54,737 nucleotides of DNA from an uncultured Methylococcaceae bacterium (GTDB lineage: Bacteria > Pseudomonadota > Gammaproteobacteria > Methylococcales > Methylococcaceae), in NCBI GenBank assembly GCA_903930145.1, contig CAIYXP010000088.1:1-54737 (forward strand), written 5' to 3'. The notes below the pieces were generated by a model. The model worked only from the letters and a program-made list of their open reading frames with translations, did not search any database and was not told the DNA's origin. Below, piece after piece: positions 1 to 9,600 of this stretch (position 1 is its first letter; every line of letters begins with the position of its first letter). The position numbers were made by a program, and so were the translations under genes.

Positions 1-108
1 GGCGAAGTCCAACTCTTTCACCCAATCCTCATGCACAAAACCGCGCAGCAAGTCGGCCACCATGTCGGGGTGAGAGAATAGGAGTTTATAACTGTGGTCA
101 TGATCCAT
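1..108 (-). CDS. Rpn-family recombination-promoting nuclease / putative transposase, 5' end only
   Basis: Reading the minus strand from an ATG at 108 gives 36 codons that run off the left edge. The protein begins MDHDHSYKLLFSHPDMVADL and continues LLRGFVHEDWVKELDF. This is the typical N-terminus of Rpn/YhgA-like proteins (PD-(D/E)XK-type nucleases, often annotated as putative transposases), where a D-x-x-YK-x-LF-x-x-P opening is followed by a WV-x-x-LDF segment. The catalytic core lies outside the window. Family members are usually about 300 residues and are common in accessory DNA. The next gene (TIR-NACHT-FGE) is on the same strand upstream of it, about 280 bp away. The start choice is clear because no other Met fits the family opening. 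Confidence 0.75.
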   Translation of the reverse strand, partial: MDHDHSYKLLFSHPDMVADLLRGFVHEDWVKELDFA

Positions 109-164
109 CGTCGCAGTATAACGGGCGGCGGGGTGGTTGGGAATACGCTGTATCTGTAAGACAA

Positions 165-195
165 GTAGCCCGTATGGAGCCAGTCCTGAGCGAAG
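165..195 (+). repeat. Dispersed repeat, copy 1 (inverse copy at 51183-51213)
   Basis: The segment containing CCCGTATGGAGCCAGTCCTG and the following AGCGAAG is found as its reverse complement near the other TIR-FGE gene at about 51183-51209, with one mismatch over 27 bases. Both copies lie just downstream of a TIR-FGE gene. Confidence 0.7.
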
Positions 196-237
196 TCGAA
201 GGGCGAAGCAGAATACGGGTTTGCTTGCGACGACCAT

Positions 238-275
238 CCCGGATTACGCCGCAAAACGGCTTACATCCGGGCTAC
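238..275. repeat. REP-like palindrome
   Basis: CCCGGAT at the left and ATCCGGG at the right form an inverted repeat, followed by GCTAC. A similar palindrome is at 15533-15562. The gap 109-390 otherwise contains only the dispersed repeat at 165-195 and no convincing gene. Confidence 0.6.
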
Positions 276-390
276 AACTATTGCCTTAACTTAATGGCAA
301 TAAGGCCGAGGGTTAGGGCGATCAACCAAAAAAAATCGCGACCGCTAGAAGGTTTCCAAAGAGCAAGAGCAGAAAACAGCAGAGCAGGAA

Positions 391-3300
391 TCAGAAATCA
401 GAAGACAGAAACGACCAAGGAGAACCCAAGATAACCCGAAACCCAAGATAGTCGTTACGAATGAATGGATTTTTCCTGAGGCGGAACGCACAGCGAAGGA
501 GGTCAGTAGGATAGTTCCAGGAACCGCCGCGAATAAACGGGTCGCCATCCGCATCCAAGGAAACAGTCCATTCCCATACATTGCCCGCACAATCCAGCAA
601 TCCTTCAGGACTGACACCTTGCGGGAATAGCCCCACCATCGTTGTGCATCGGTCTTCTACATCCTTTCCCCAAGATTCTCCGCAATTCACAACTTTAGTT
701 TTAAAATCATTACCCCAAGGATATTCTCGACCCTCCCCACCTCGCGCCGCCCGTTCCCATTCCTCATTATTGGGTAAGCGAATCCTGTAATTTTCGGGAA
801 TACCCCCGACCAACCCCATAGTTTCAGCCAACACTGGCAATTGAGTTTGTAGCCAAGCGCAATAGGCTTGGGCTTCATACCAACTCACCCCCACCACCGG
901 CGACAAGGGATTGGCCCATCCGCTGTCTTCCCAATACTTGGGCTTTTGCCAGTTATTCACACTGCGCTGTTGCCAGCCTTTATCCGTCCAATAAGCTTTC
1001 TTCTGATAGCCGCCAGCTTTTATAAACCGCCTATATTGGGCATTGGTGACTGGATATTGGCCTATCCAGTAATCATGCGCTATGATTGTACTGACTTTGT
1101 CTTTGCCATACAGAAACGGTCCTATCGGGATATGAATCACAATATCCAAATCCTCAGGCAACCAGCCTGAATCCCCAAGCAATAAACCGGCCCGACGGCG
1201 TATGGAGATGGATTGCGTTGCGTCTTGGCCCAAGGATAGCAGGCGGTTTTGGATTTTCCTCGTCATCAGGTTGCCAATCACTTTAGACCTGACATCATTC
1301 AAAGCCGCACCAGCAAACAGCACCGCGTTAGCTTCGGTGGTTTTTAGCAAGCTTTCCAGAATGGCATTGGCTTTCTCTGGGTCAGTGTTGACCACCGCCA
1401 TCACGCCCAAGGCCAATAGCAGAGTTTCTCGCCATTGTTCGGGCTGTTGCAGATACTCAGGAAATAATCTTTGCAGTTCAGGTTCACGCAGCAAGGCCAA
1501 GCCAAAGCCAGCTAGATATTCTTCAAACGTCAGGTGGATGAAGCCATAGTGTCCATGGCCTTTTTTGATCAGCAGATTGGAATATTCATGCACCGAAAGC
1601 AGAAATCCTTTGGTCTGTTCGTCAGCTTCTTTGCGGGTGTAGCCATCGTCTTGAAAATATTTCAGCAAATAATTCCTCATCGCACTCTCTTCTATCAAAC
1701 CACCTTGCGGGTTGGTTTGGCGCAAATGTAAGGCCAACTTCGCCAACAAGCGTTGCGTGGGAGAAAAGTCGATCTCCGGGCCTATGGGTTGTTTGTCCAA
1801 GCTACGGGCGCGGTTCCAACTGCGCAGCAGGGTTTCCATATAAAGCTTGTACAATTCCACTCGTCGATCCGGCAGGGTGACACCTTGCCGTTTAATCAAC
1901 GCCAACAAAGATGCCAGCAAAGGATTGCCGGCCAGCCGCTTGATACCGGGGTTGTTGTCAATCACCCGCATCAGTGACTGTTGTTCATCACGGGCTTGAG
2001 CTTGCGCATCCCCCCGATTTTCACCTCCTTTCCAAGCCAGTTCGCAAGCCAAAGTAAAGCCTGAGAAAAACTGATCAATCTCCTCCCTGTTCCAGTCGTT
2101 CAAAGCCACCGTCTGCCAACGCGGGTCGGTTAACGGATAATCCCGATAGCCGACAAATCGACTGGTAGCAACCATACGATTGCAATCCTGCTGCCATATT
2201 TGTAAATCACGTTCGTAATTCCTTTTAGCCCTTTCACACTCAATTTCGCATAGTCTTTCAGCTTGTTCATTTTTATAATGAAATTCCATAGGAGGTTTTG
2301 GTTGGCTTAAGACAGGGGGTTCAGAAACCCAAACCCGTACAAAGCTTTCTATTTGTGCCACTAATGGACCCCGGTTCAAACCAACTTCATCCAAGCCATC
2401 CAACAACACAACAGCCTTTTTCTGCTTGAGCGCATTGGTGAAAAGATGGCTCAATTTAAGCTTGTTCAACTGGGCGCGTTTGCCATCAAAATATTCGGGC
2501 AGGAATTCCTCAAAACTGATAGCCCCTGCTTCCAGCCGTTTACCATAAGCATTCAAAGGAATCAAAATAGGCAGTGATCCATCATCTTGTTGGGCCAATT
2601 TAAGCGCCAATCGTTTCATCGTCGTCGATTTGCCGCTGCCGGGGTCGCCTAGGATGACTAATGCGGGTTGTTGTTGCATCCGTTGTTCGACAGTTAAGGC
2701 GGATTGTTCGGCACGGCTGATTTCCTGTTCCAGCTTTTCGGGTTCTGCGTTCGCAACTGCTTTTGCACCACGATAAAGCCGCCCACCCAAGCGATGCCAA
2801 GTTTCCGCATCCGGGGTGTCCAAACGAGCGCGTAGCGGCACGTAAACTGATTCCAAAGTAATGCCGCTGGAACCCTTGACCGCTTCGGCGATACTGTCTA
2901 TGCCTTTAAAATCCAGATATTTATAGGTTTGAATCAGGTAGTTTAAATATTCGGTGCGTTGTTGCTGTAGTTCTTGCTGACTGAATTCAGAACTATTATC
3001 TTCGGTTCTTTCCGATAGCCCAACCCAGCTAAGGATTTCCAATGCCAATTCTTTAAGGCATTTGTCTCGTTTAGTTTTGGATAAATCTGCGAGCGGCTTG
3101 TTATCTAGGGGCCGACCTTGTATGGAGCAAAGCCAATCAATGGCTTCCCATGCACAATGACCAATCATGAGAGGGATGATTCGAAGACCTTGTTTTTTCC
3201 TACGTTTCAGCAAACGCGGCACTTCTTGGCCTAGGATGAATTTTGAGCTTAGGAAATTCGCACTAATCAGCAAAATGGCGACTTGCGCCGTGTTGAGCGC

Positions 3301-3480
3301 TTGTTCGATTTCGAGATACCAATCGTTACCGGCGGCAATTTTCCGGTCTTCCCACACGTCAAGCAGATTGTGTTGTTCCAAAACCTTGAGATGGGTGTGC
3401 AGCCGTTCTTTCCACGCTTCATCTTGGTGGCTGTAGCTGATGAATACCCGTTTAGGATATTTGTCTGATGTATTTATCAT
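391..3480 (-). CDS. TIR-NACHT-FGE-sulfatase domain protein (putative immune sensor/effector, possible DGR target)
   Basis: The 1029-residue protein has three modules. Residues 10-155 are a TIR domain (RVFISYSHQDE opening; SSKFILGQE with a candidate catalytic Glu86). Residues about 275-450 are a NACHT-type STAND NTPase with Walker A GDPGSGKST at 278-286 and Walker B AVVLLDGLDEVG at 356-367. Residues about 785-1018 are a formylglycine-generating-enzyme-like (FGE/SUMF1, C-type-lectin-like) domain with GVSWYEAQAYCAWL, RLPNNEEWERAARGG, NVWEWT and RGGSW. In known systems TIR domains cleave NAD or make nucleotide signals, and NACHT proteins oligomerise on sensing. I infer abortive defence with the FGE domain as sensor. 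The FGE 3' end (436-531) resembles a DGR variable region. No transmembrane segment is seen. The start is an ATG with a weak AAGAA element upstream. Confidence 0.85.
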   Translation of the reverse strand: MINTSDKYPKRVFISYSHQDEAWKERLHTHLKVLEQHNLLDVWEDRKIAAGNDWYLEIEQALNTAQVAILLISANFLSSKFILGQEVPRLLKRRKKQGLRIIPLMIGHCAWEAIDWLCSIQGRPLDNKPLADLSKTKRDKCLKELALEILSWVGLSERTEDNSSEFSQQELQQQRTEYLNYLIQTYKYLDFKGIDSIAEAVKGSSGITLESVYVPLRARLDTPDAETWHRLGGRLYRGAKAVANAEPEKLEQEISRAEQSALTVEQRMQQQPALVILGDPGSGKSTTMKRLALKLAQQDDGSLPILIPLNAYGKRLEAGAISFEEFLPEYFDGKRAQLNKLKLSHLFTNALKQKKAVVLLDGLDEVGLNRGPLVAQIESFVRVWVSEPPVLSQPKPPMEFHYKNEQAERLCEIECERAKRNYERDLQIWQQDCNRMVATSRFVGYRDYPLTDPRWQTVALNDWNREEIDQFFSGFTLACELAWKGGENRGDAQAQARDEQQSLMRVIDNNPGIKRLAGNPLLASLLALIKRQGVTLPDRRVELYKLYMETLLRSWNRARSLDKQPIGPEIDFSPTQRLLAKLALHLRQTNPQGGLIEESAMRNYLLKYFQDDGYTRKEADEQTKGFLLSVHEYSNLLIKKGHGHYGFIHLTFEEYLAGFGLALLREPELQRLFPEYLQQPEQWRETLLLALGVMAVVNTDPEKANAILESLLKTTEANAVLFAGAALNDVRSKVIGNLMTRKIQNRLLSLGQDATQSISIRRRAGLLLGDSGWLPEDLDIVIHIPIGPFLYGKDKVSTIIAHDYWIGQYPVTNAQYRRFIKAGGYQKKAYWTDKGWQQRSVNNWQKPKYWEDSGWANPLSPVVGVSWYEAQAYCAWLQTQLPVLAETMGLVGGIPENYRIRLPNNEEWERAARGGEGREYPWGNDFKTKVVNCGESWGKDVEDRCTTMVGLFPQGVSPEGLLDCAGNVWEWTVSLDADGDPFIRGGSWNYPTDLLRCAFRLRKNPFIRNDYLGFRVILGSPWSFLSSDF
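436..531 (-). other. Candidate DGR variable region in the TIR-NACHT-FGE gene
   Basis: These 32 codons encode RGGSW, then NYPTDLL, R, C, A, F, R, LRKN, P, FI, RN, DYL, GFR. The fixed residues match the constant positions of FGE-type DGR targets and align without gaps with 51257-51352. Codons AAC, GAC, CTC, TTC, CTC, TTC, AAC and GAC fit AAC-to-NNC mutagenesis, but CCT, ACT, CTT, AAA and ATT do not fit a pure AAC template. This copy is the weaker of the two. Confidence 0.5.
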
Positions 3481-3555
3481 ATTGATATTTCTTATAGCGG
3501 AATTCGATAGATCAGGTAAAAGGCATCATATCGTTTGGCTTTGATTGTACGTTCC

Positions 3556-4029
3556 TCAACGCACCGGAAAAAACAATTTCAAAGGCTCATCCGCAAAAAC
3601 TTCAAATCCAAAATGGGCATAAAACCGGGCAGCTTTCTCGTCAATGGCATCCACGAACAGCCCGACAACCCCGGCATGTTCTTGAATCAGTTGGACACGC
3701 CGCAATGCATCCATCAACAGCAACTCTCCAAGCCGTTTACCTTGGTAGCGGATATCGACTGCCAACCTGCCTAGCCGAACGCCGGGTATCAATCGCGGCA
3801 GATTCTTTCGGTATCCTTCTGGCAAAGCGCTTGTATCGACCTCGGTGAGTGTAAGTGCATAGAATCCGCAAATCTGCTTCGGCTGGTCGTCTAATGTGGC
3901 AACGAAGGTTTTCGACAAGCCTTTCGCTTGGTGTTGACGTGCGATTTTCCTCAGCCAGTCATTCAGTTCTTTCCGTCCGCAATCGAAGCGTTCTCTATCA
4001 TGGTCGCCAGTCAAAGCTTGAATCCGCAT
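3556..4029 (-). CDS. GNAT-family acetyltransferase toxin (TacT-like)
   Basis: The 157-residue protein is a single GNAT domain. The acetyl-CoA-binding motif A is RLAVDIRYQGKRLGELLL (about residues 91-108), with the RYQGKRLG pyrophosphate loop. AARFYAHFGF near residue 137 supplies the usual Tyr. It opens with FDCGRKELNDWL, the typical start of TacT-type toxins, which acetylate the amino acid on charged tRNA and block translation. The ATG lies inside the 3' end of the upstream DUF1778 gene (32-bp overlap), so the two are translationally coupled as a toxin-antitoxin operon. Length is normal for the family. The particular tRNA target cannot be told from sequence. Confidence 0.88.
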   Translation of the reverse strand: MRIQALTGDHDRERFDCGRKELNDWLRKIARQHQAKGLSKTFVATLDDQPKQICGFYALTLTEVDTSALPEGYRKNLPRLIPGVRLGRLAVDIRYQGKRLGELLLMDALRRVQLIQEHAGVVGLFVDAIDEKAARFYAHFGFEVFADEPLKLFFPVR

Positions 4030-4309
4030 CGCCGTTCTTAATTTGCTCGTAATAGTTCATGGCCGCCTCGAAGCGGGCATTGGGCTTGGGTGGATTTTCG
4101 AGTAGGTCTAAGAGCCGCTCGCAATCGCGGCGGGACAAGCGGATGGTTTGTTCACGTTCGATCACTGACTGGGCTTCCTTGATCGCCGATTGCACCAAAA
4201 ATTGATTGATCGTCGCTCCGGTGATGTCGGCGGCATACAGAAGCCTTTCGTAAACCTCATGAGGAACGCGGGCGCTGATGCGGTCTTGCTTACGGAGTGT
4301 GGGTTCCAT
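3998..4309 (-). CDS. DUF1778 ribbon-helix-helix antitoxin (TacA-like)
   Basis: The 103-residue protein starts with a ribbon-helix-helix segment (DRISARVPHEVYERLLYAAD, then INQFLVQSAIKEA, residues 9-46). The C-terminal tail has RLSRRDCERLLDLLENPP, the DUF1778 region that wraps the cognate GNAT toxin. It is the first gene of the pair with the TacT-like toxin and overlaps it by 32 bp. Antitoxins of this family bind DNA with their toxin and repress the shared promoter. A TATAAT-like hexamer on the minus strand lies about 35 bp upstream of the start, without a good -35. Most likely start is the ATG at 4309. Confidence 0.88.
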   Translation of the reverse strand: MEPTLRKQDRISARVPHEVYERLLYAADITGATINQFLVQSAIKEAQSVIEREQTIRLSRRDCERLLDLLENPPKPNARFEAAMNYYEQIKNGDADSSFDWRP

Positions 4310-4401
4310 GAATGCCCTCGATTTGTACTAAGAAGATAATTATAACACTGACACCAAAATGGCTCCATTAAGCGATATGCTGCTTAGCAATTCTCATTTT
4401 C

Positions 4402-5034
4402 CTAGCTGCTTCCCAAAACCCCCGCAATCGCGGCTATCATCAACTGCCCGGTTCTCGCGCCTGCGTCGATGCAGCCTTTGGCACGTTCGCCGAGGAAAGA
4501 GGCGCGGCCTTTGGTGGGCAGCATGTCGCGGGTGGATTCGCAGCCGATTTCGGCGACTTGGTTGAGTTTTGCCAGCACTTCGGGCAAGGGCAAGGCTTGG
4601 GCGGCGGATTCTTTCAAGGCGTTGGCGACAGGCACTAGTACGTCGAGCATGGTTTTTTCGCCCACGTCGGATTTGCCTCGCTGTTTCATCGCGTCCACGC
4701 CTTGGCTGAACGCATCGGCCATGGACTCAAGGCTCATGTCCTTGCCTTTCATCGCCTTGCTCATGGCGATGAATAAAGTTCCGTAGAGTGAACCGGAAGC
4801 CCCTCCCACCGTGCTCATCACGCTCATGCCCATTTTTTGGAAGGCGGCAGACCAGTCCAGAGCGCCTAAGCTATCGGCAATTCCGTCCAGCGTAGATAAA
4901 CCGCGCTGCAAGTTGGTGACATGGTCGCCGTCACCAATGGTTTGATCCAATTCGGTGACTTCTTCGGCGTTGGCGTTGATAATTTCGGAAGCGGCTTGAA
5001 TGAATGATTTGATTTGGGAAGTAGAGACGGACAT
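4402..5034 (-). CDS. dhaL: Dihydroxyacetone kinase ADP-binding subunit DhaL-like protein, orphan
   Basis: The 210-residue protein is a full-length DhaL domain. LDQTIGDGDHVTNLQRG (about residues 29-45) carries the three Asp residues that hold Mg-ADP, followed by GGASGSLYGTLF and a C-terminal DAGARTG. The frame is open to 5079, but the ATG at 5034 matches the family length and has GTGAGA upstream. In PTS-linked kinases DhaL works with DhaK and DhaM; in ATP-dependent kinases it is fused to DhaK. Neither is next to it here: the neighbours are a TA pair and a Sel1 protein. The substrate partner is therefore unknown, and a role outside glycerone metabolism is possible. Confidence 0.85.
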   Translation of the reverse strand: MSVSTSQIKSFIQAASEIINANAEEVTELDQTIGDGDHVTNLQRGLSTLDGIADSLGALDWSAAFQKMGMSVMSTVGGASGSLYGTLFIAMSKAMKGKDMSLESMADAFSQGVDAMKQRGKSDVGEKTMLDVLVPVANALKESAAQALPLPEVLAKLNQVAEIGCESTRDMLPTKGRASFLGERAKGCIDAGARTGQLMIAAIAGVLGSS

Positions 5035-5101
5035 GCTGATTCTCACTAGGTCAATTGATTTTTTTGATGATACGACCAATGGGTTTGGTCTTCCAATCCG
5101 A

Positions 5102-5581
5102 TTAATGCCCCCGGGTTTTCTGGTAGTTGTCTATCCATTCGTTGATGCGCTTTTTGGCTTCGGCGATTTGTTCGGGGGACATGGTTTTTTCGATGCGTTC
5201 CACATTGTTGAAGGATTTGGCGAGATGAAACCATTTATCCGCTTCCACCGGGTTCTTTTCCACGCCTTTGCCATCCTGATAAAGAACGCCGATGTTGAAT
5301 TGAGCCTCGGCATTGCCTTGCTCGGCAGCGGCTAAAAACCATTTGGCGGCCTGTGGGTAATCTTGCGGCACGCCTTGACCATCCAAATACATGATGGCTA
5401 AATTCACTTGGGCGTTGATGACACCGAGTTCCGCATCTTTGCGATATAAGGCGGCGGCCTTCGGGTAGTTTTCCGCCGAGTAAGCCTCGTCACCTTCGCT
5501 CAATTCGGGATGGTCGGCGGCATAGGCCAAACCCAAACCCAATCCCAGCACCACTGCCAATGCCATGCTTATTTTTTTCAT
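5102..5581 (-). CDS. Secreted Sel1-repeat protein
   Basis: The 159-residue protein starts with a signal peptide (MKKISMALAVVLGLGLGLAY, cleavage likely after AYA-A). Two to three Sel1/TPR-like repeats follow, of the type A-Q-x-N-L-A-x-M-Y-x-D-G-Q-G-V-x-x-D (residues about 57-130). These repeats form an alpha-solenoid for protein binding in the periplasm. An AGGAG lies 7 bp before the ATG, so the start is firm. It follows the TAXI-protein gene by 34 bp on the same strand and may be cotranscribed with it. The partner is unknown. Confidence 0.85.
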   Translation of the reverse strand: MKKISMALAVVLGLGLGLAYAADHPELSEGDEAYSAENYPKAAALYRKDAELGVINAQVNLAIMYLDGQGVPQDYPQAAKWFLAAAEQGNAEAQFNIGVLYQDGKGVEKNPVEADKWFHLAKSFNNVERIEKTMSPEQIAEAKKRINEWIDNYQKTRGH

Positions 5582-5615
5582 TAACTACTCCTGTTTATAG
5601 ATTCAGTCTGTCGGT

Positions 5616-6530
5616 TTATTGATCCGACTGGAAACCCTTGCTATAGATTCTCATCCATTGCTCATTCACCACCCGGTCGAGCAATTGTTTTTGCTTGGGG
5701 TTGATTTTGCTGCTTGAGGCCACTAATAGCCCGTCCGTGCAGACCGTCGGAAGGCTTCTCACCACTTTCATCCCTTGGCGAACCAATGGGATATCCACAA
5801 AGCGATAAATGGGCTGTCCGTCAGGCAGCTTGGCGGTGATTTCCATTTTGGCAAAACTGACGAAGCGATAGCGTTCCGGGTTGTCGATGGCTAATTGGAT
5901 TTCTGGGTTGCGCTCCTTGGGTCGGTGGACAAACATCAGGCCATCAATGCGGTCTTTCCCCTGGTCTGCCGTGCCAAGTGCCTTCATGGCGGTCGTCGCA
6001 TCCATATAAACCGGAACCGTGCCGCCCAATGACCGATTTAATTTTGACAAATCCCGATAAGTCACAGACACCCCGCTTTCAAGCCCCGGTATGGCTATCC
6101 TCATGCCTTTGGGTAAGCTCGCGTCGTTGACGATGCCGCTGTCGGCCCTAGTAATCAGGAAAACACACTCCAAGCCGATGGATTCCATGACTGTCAAGCT
6201 AGACTCCAAGCTTGGATTGGTCTGGAAACGTTCATGGACCGCATCGGATTGGGCTAGGGTAAGGTTGACCGGGTTTTTCGGGTCTTCCAATCTCTCAAGA
6301 TTCTGCAAAGAGCCAACACTTTCCAAAATGTCTACCGTCAACCCCTGCTCCCCAACGATCTTTTTGAGGCGAGTTGCCAAACCCCAATAGGCGGAATCCT
6401 TTCTTCCTGCGCTAAACACCACATCCGGGCCATCAGGGACTGCGTGTACCTCGGCAATGGATGGACATGCAATGAACCCAACCAAAACCGCTGCCATCAT
6501 CAATTTCAGGATGTTTGCTTTCATAATCAT
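5616..6530 (-). CDS. TAXI-type (TRAP-associated) periplasmic binding protein-like
   Basis: The 304-residue protein has an N-terminal signal peptide (hydrophobic residues about 8-25, ending IACPSIAEVHA). The mature part resembles TAXI-family solute receptors: DVVFSAGRKDSAYWGLATRL near the start, a NLTLAQSDAVHE segment and a conserved MRIAIPGLESG. In TRAP systems such receptors deliver substrates to a DctQM-type permease, but no permease is adjacent. Other members act as free-standing sensors. The ligand cannot be predicted. Start may be the ATG at 6530 or the ATG two codons later; no clear ribosome-binding site separates them. It is downstream of the large YCF48-repeat gene on the same strand, with a 129-bp gap. 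Confidence 0.6.
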   Translation of the reverse strand: MIMKANILKLMMAAVLVGFIACPSIAEVHAVPDGPDVVFSAGRKDSAYWGLATRLKKIVGEQGLTVDILESVGSLQNLERLEDPKNPVNLTLAQSDAVHERFQTNPSLESSLTVMESIGLECVFLITRADSGIVNDASLPKGMRIAIPGLESGVSVTYRDLSKLNRSLGGTVPVYMDATTAMKALGTADQGKDRIDGLMFVHRPKERNPEIQLAIDNPERYRFVSFAKMEITAKLPDGQPIYRFVDIPLVRQGMKVVRSLPTVCTDGLLVASSSKINPKQKQLLDRVVNEQWMRIYSKGFQSDQ

Positions 6531-6659
6531 TTACCCGAACAGGTTGTTATTGTTTAAGATTCCCAGTGGCTTGAAGAGATAAACTCACCAATTTGCATTG
6601 AAGGTTTCTTCAGTCATGGCTCTTCCTAATGGGATTAAGTACAAAATGGCTTTGGCTTC

Positions 6660-9600
6660 TCATATCAGTTTCTTCAAAAGTTCTGACTTTTTCACTTCAA
6701 ACTCTTCGACAGCAATAATCCCTTTCACCATCAACATGTGAAGCCTTTCCAAGCTAGAGAATAACTGTTCATGGGCGGAAATGAAATCCAGCATTTCAGT
6801 TTTCTTCGCCTCGTATTCTTCGGCTGAAATAACACCCTTATTCATTAAATCATAAAGCTTTTCCAATTTGTGGAACAATTCGTCGTCGGAAGCGACTTTT
6901 GGCGCTTTATCAGGGATGGGTTCATGTCCCGGGGCTGCAGGCTGGCTGGGAGGTGTTGATGCTGTAAAGATTTGTTGTGTAGGCGTTGACCCGGATGAAG
7001 AAACAGATGCCGGTGGCACTGTCTTTGCTATAAAAGAAGGAGACTTTGACGTGGATGGCTGCGACTGCCTAGCCTGAGGTAAGACAGGGGTTGGCCTTGC
7101 CTGCCCGCCAGCCTTGTCATGCATCGGCCCCCCTGAAGACAAAGGTTCCGGGCTGTTATTGGACAAAACCGGGGGGGGATACGCAATTGGGTGAGTCACG
7201 GGCGGTACGGGTATCCGAGAGATGGGTTCCGGTTGACTCAGATCAATAGAATCTGGAACCTCCCATTGCTTGCCACCATCCTTAGTCATGTAAATCTTGC
7301 CATTCTCGCCCACCACCCAACCGTGACTGGCATCGACAAAAAAGACATCCCAAAGGTTTGCATTGACCCCAGTTTGCGTATTCCAGGTAATGCCGCCATC
7401 CGTCGTGGCAAGGATCAACCCATTCCAACCCACTGCCCAGCCAATTGAACGATTGATAAATTGGACACTGGCAATATCCGTTTCAGTCGTTCTCTTGGAT
7501 TGCTTCCAATTCTTCCCTCCATCTTGGGTCTTAAGAATAGTTCCATGATCTCCCACTACCCAACCAAGCCGTTCATCGGCAAAATGGACTTGCATTAAAT
7601 TTTCAAGGGTATTCGACGTTTGGGTCCGCCAGGTATGGCCTCCGTTGACGGTGGCACGGATAGTGCCATTGCTCCCTACCACCCAGCCGATTTGACTGTT
7701 GATGAAGTAAGCGGAAGTTAAAAACTCTTTCGTTTTTCCAAGTTGGGCAGTCCAGCTCCAGCCACTATTATTTGTGCTAAGAATCGTACCATTTTGACCC
7801 ACTATCCAACCGTTCCTTGAATCTGTGAAAAAAATGCAATTCAGATCATTCAGGGCTTCCGCTTGAGAATTCCATGTAGAACCTCCATCAACGGTAGTCA
7901 GGATGATTCCACCGTTCCCAATAGCCCAGCCTATTTGGTTATCGCAAAAATACACTCCTTTCAGATTAGTCTTGTTCGCATTCTCTTGCGCCTTCCACGT
8001 CAATCCGCCATCCAAGGTGTGAATGATCGTGCCGTTTAAACCCACAGCCCAGCCCAGTTTGGCGTTGATAAAATGAACGCCCAACAAATGCTCACTATGC
8101 TTACCTGCTAAATTCTGCCAAGACAGCCCCCCGTCGTGTGTGGCAATTAGACTGCCCTTGTCACCTACGGCCCACCCCTTGCGGGTATCCGAAAAACAAA
8201 CCCCTTCCAATGCGATATGTGTCTGGGCTTGAACCCGCCAAGAGTTTCCGCCATCTTGGGTCACCAAAATGTAGCCATCGGCGCTAATAATCCAACCATG
8301 CTTAGCATCCACAAAATGAATGCGCGAAAGTTCACTGATGGATTCCACATGGTGTTGGTTCCATGTCTGGCCTCCGTCAAGGGTGAAAAGTATCGTGCCT
8401 TGCAAACCCACAATCCAACCGTGTAACTCGTCTAAGAAGTATATGTCTGACAGGTTGACTGGGGTGACACTGGCCAGTCGCCGCCAATTGCGTCCGCCAT
8501 TGTGAGTCGTTAGAATCCTCCCGTTTTCACCCACCGCCCAACCGTTGCGGGCATTGCAAAAATGGATTCCACGGAGATTCTTTTTCGTCAACGAAGGCAA
8601 TGACTGCCATGACTTGCCACCGTCATGAGTTGCACTCATCCTACCTCTGCGACCAATGGTAAATCCTTTCTCCGCATTTAAAAAATACAGGCCCAATAAA
8701 TCAGCGTGGGTGGCGGCGGTTTGAGCTTTCCAATTTCTTCCCCCGTCTTTAGTGGCAATGATAGTGCCGTTAAGGCCAATTGCCCAACCGTGTTGGTCGT
8801 CGGCAAACGCAATCCTAGTCAAGTTATTCGAACTCTGTTTTGGCATTTCTTGCCAAGACTGTCCACCATCCCGGCTACACTGGATGACCCCATGATTGCC
8901 TACAACCCACAAAATATTCACTCCGGGTTGGAGCACAATATCGTGTAGCGAGTGGACAGGAGATGGAATTCGCAAGGGTTTGGGAATTTGCAATCGATAG
9001 CGGACCCCGCCCACCAATAGTCCAAAAAATAGCGGGATGGTCAAGTAGTACCAAGGGGCAGGATAAATGCGATATTCTATTGGTGACCAACGATTACCGC
9101 CGTCCTCGGTAGTGAATATGGATTCTTTTGAACCCACCACCACGCCATGTTGAGTGTCAATCCAATGGATATCTGCAAGGTTTTCGCGAGTAGGGATCGT
9201 GTTTTCTTGCCATGACTTGCCGCCATCATGACTGGACAACACCAAGCCGCTTTCGCTCATGGCCCAACCAACTTGAGGATCGGCAAACTCTATGCTCAGC
9301 AACCGGGCTTTGCTTTTGGAATCTTGGGCTTGCCAACTAGCCCCACCATCGTGGCTGGAAAAAATGGTTCCATTTGTACCAACAACCCACCCAATTTTTT
9401 CATTGATGAAAAAAACGTTTTCTAAGGTTTCTTTGGTATCAATGATTTGAGCCTTCCAGTTTTCCCCGCCATCACTGGAGGCCAGAATAGTGCCATTGCT
9501 GCCTACAATCCAACCATTGCGGCCATTGACAAATTGGACTTTTAACCACTGTTCGTTAACAATGCTGGACTTCTTTTGCCAATTTAAACCACCATCGCGG

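Noticed and set aside
18..254. Minus-strand frame at the left end
   Set aside because: It overlaps the clear Rpn start at 108 in another frame and runs through a dispersed repeat.
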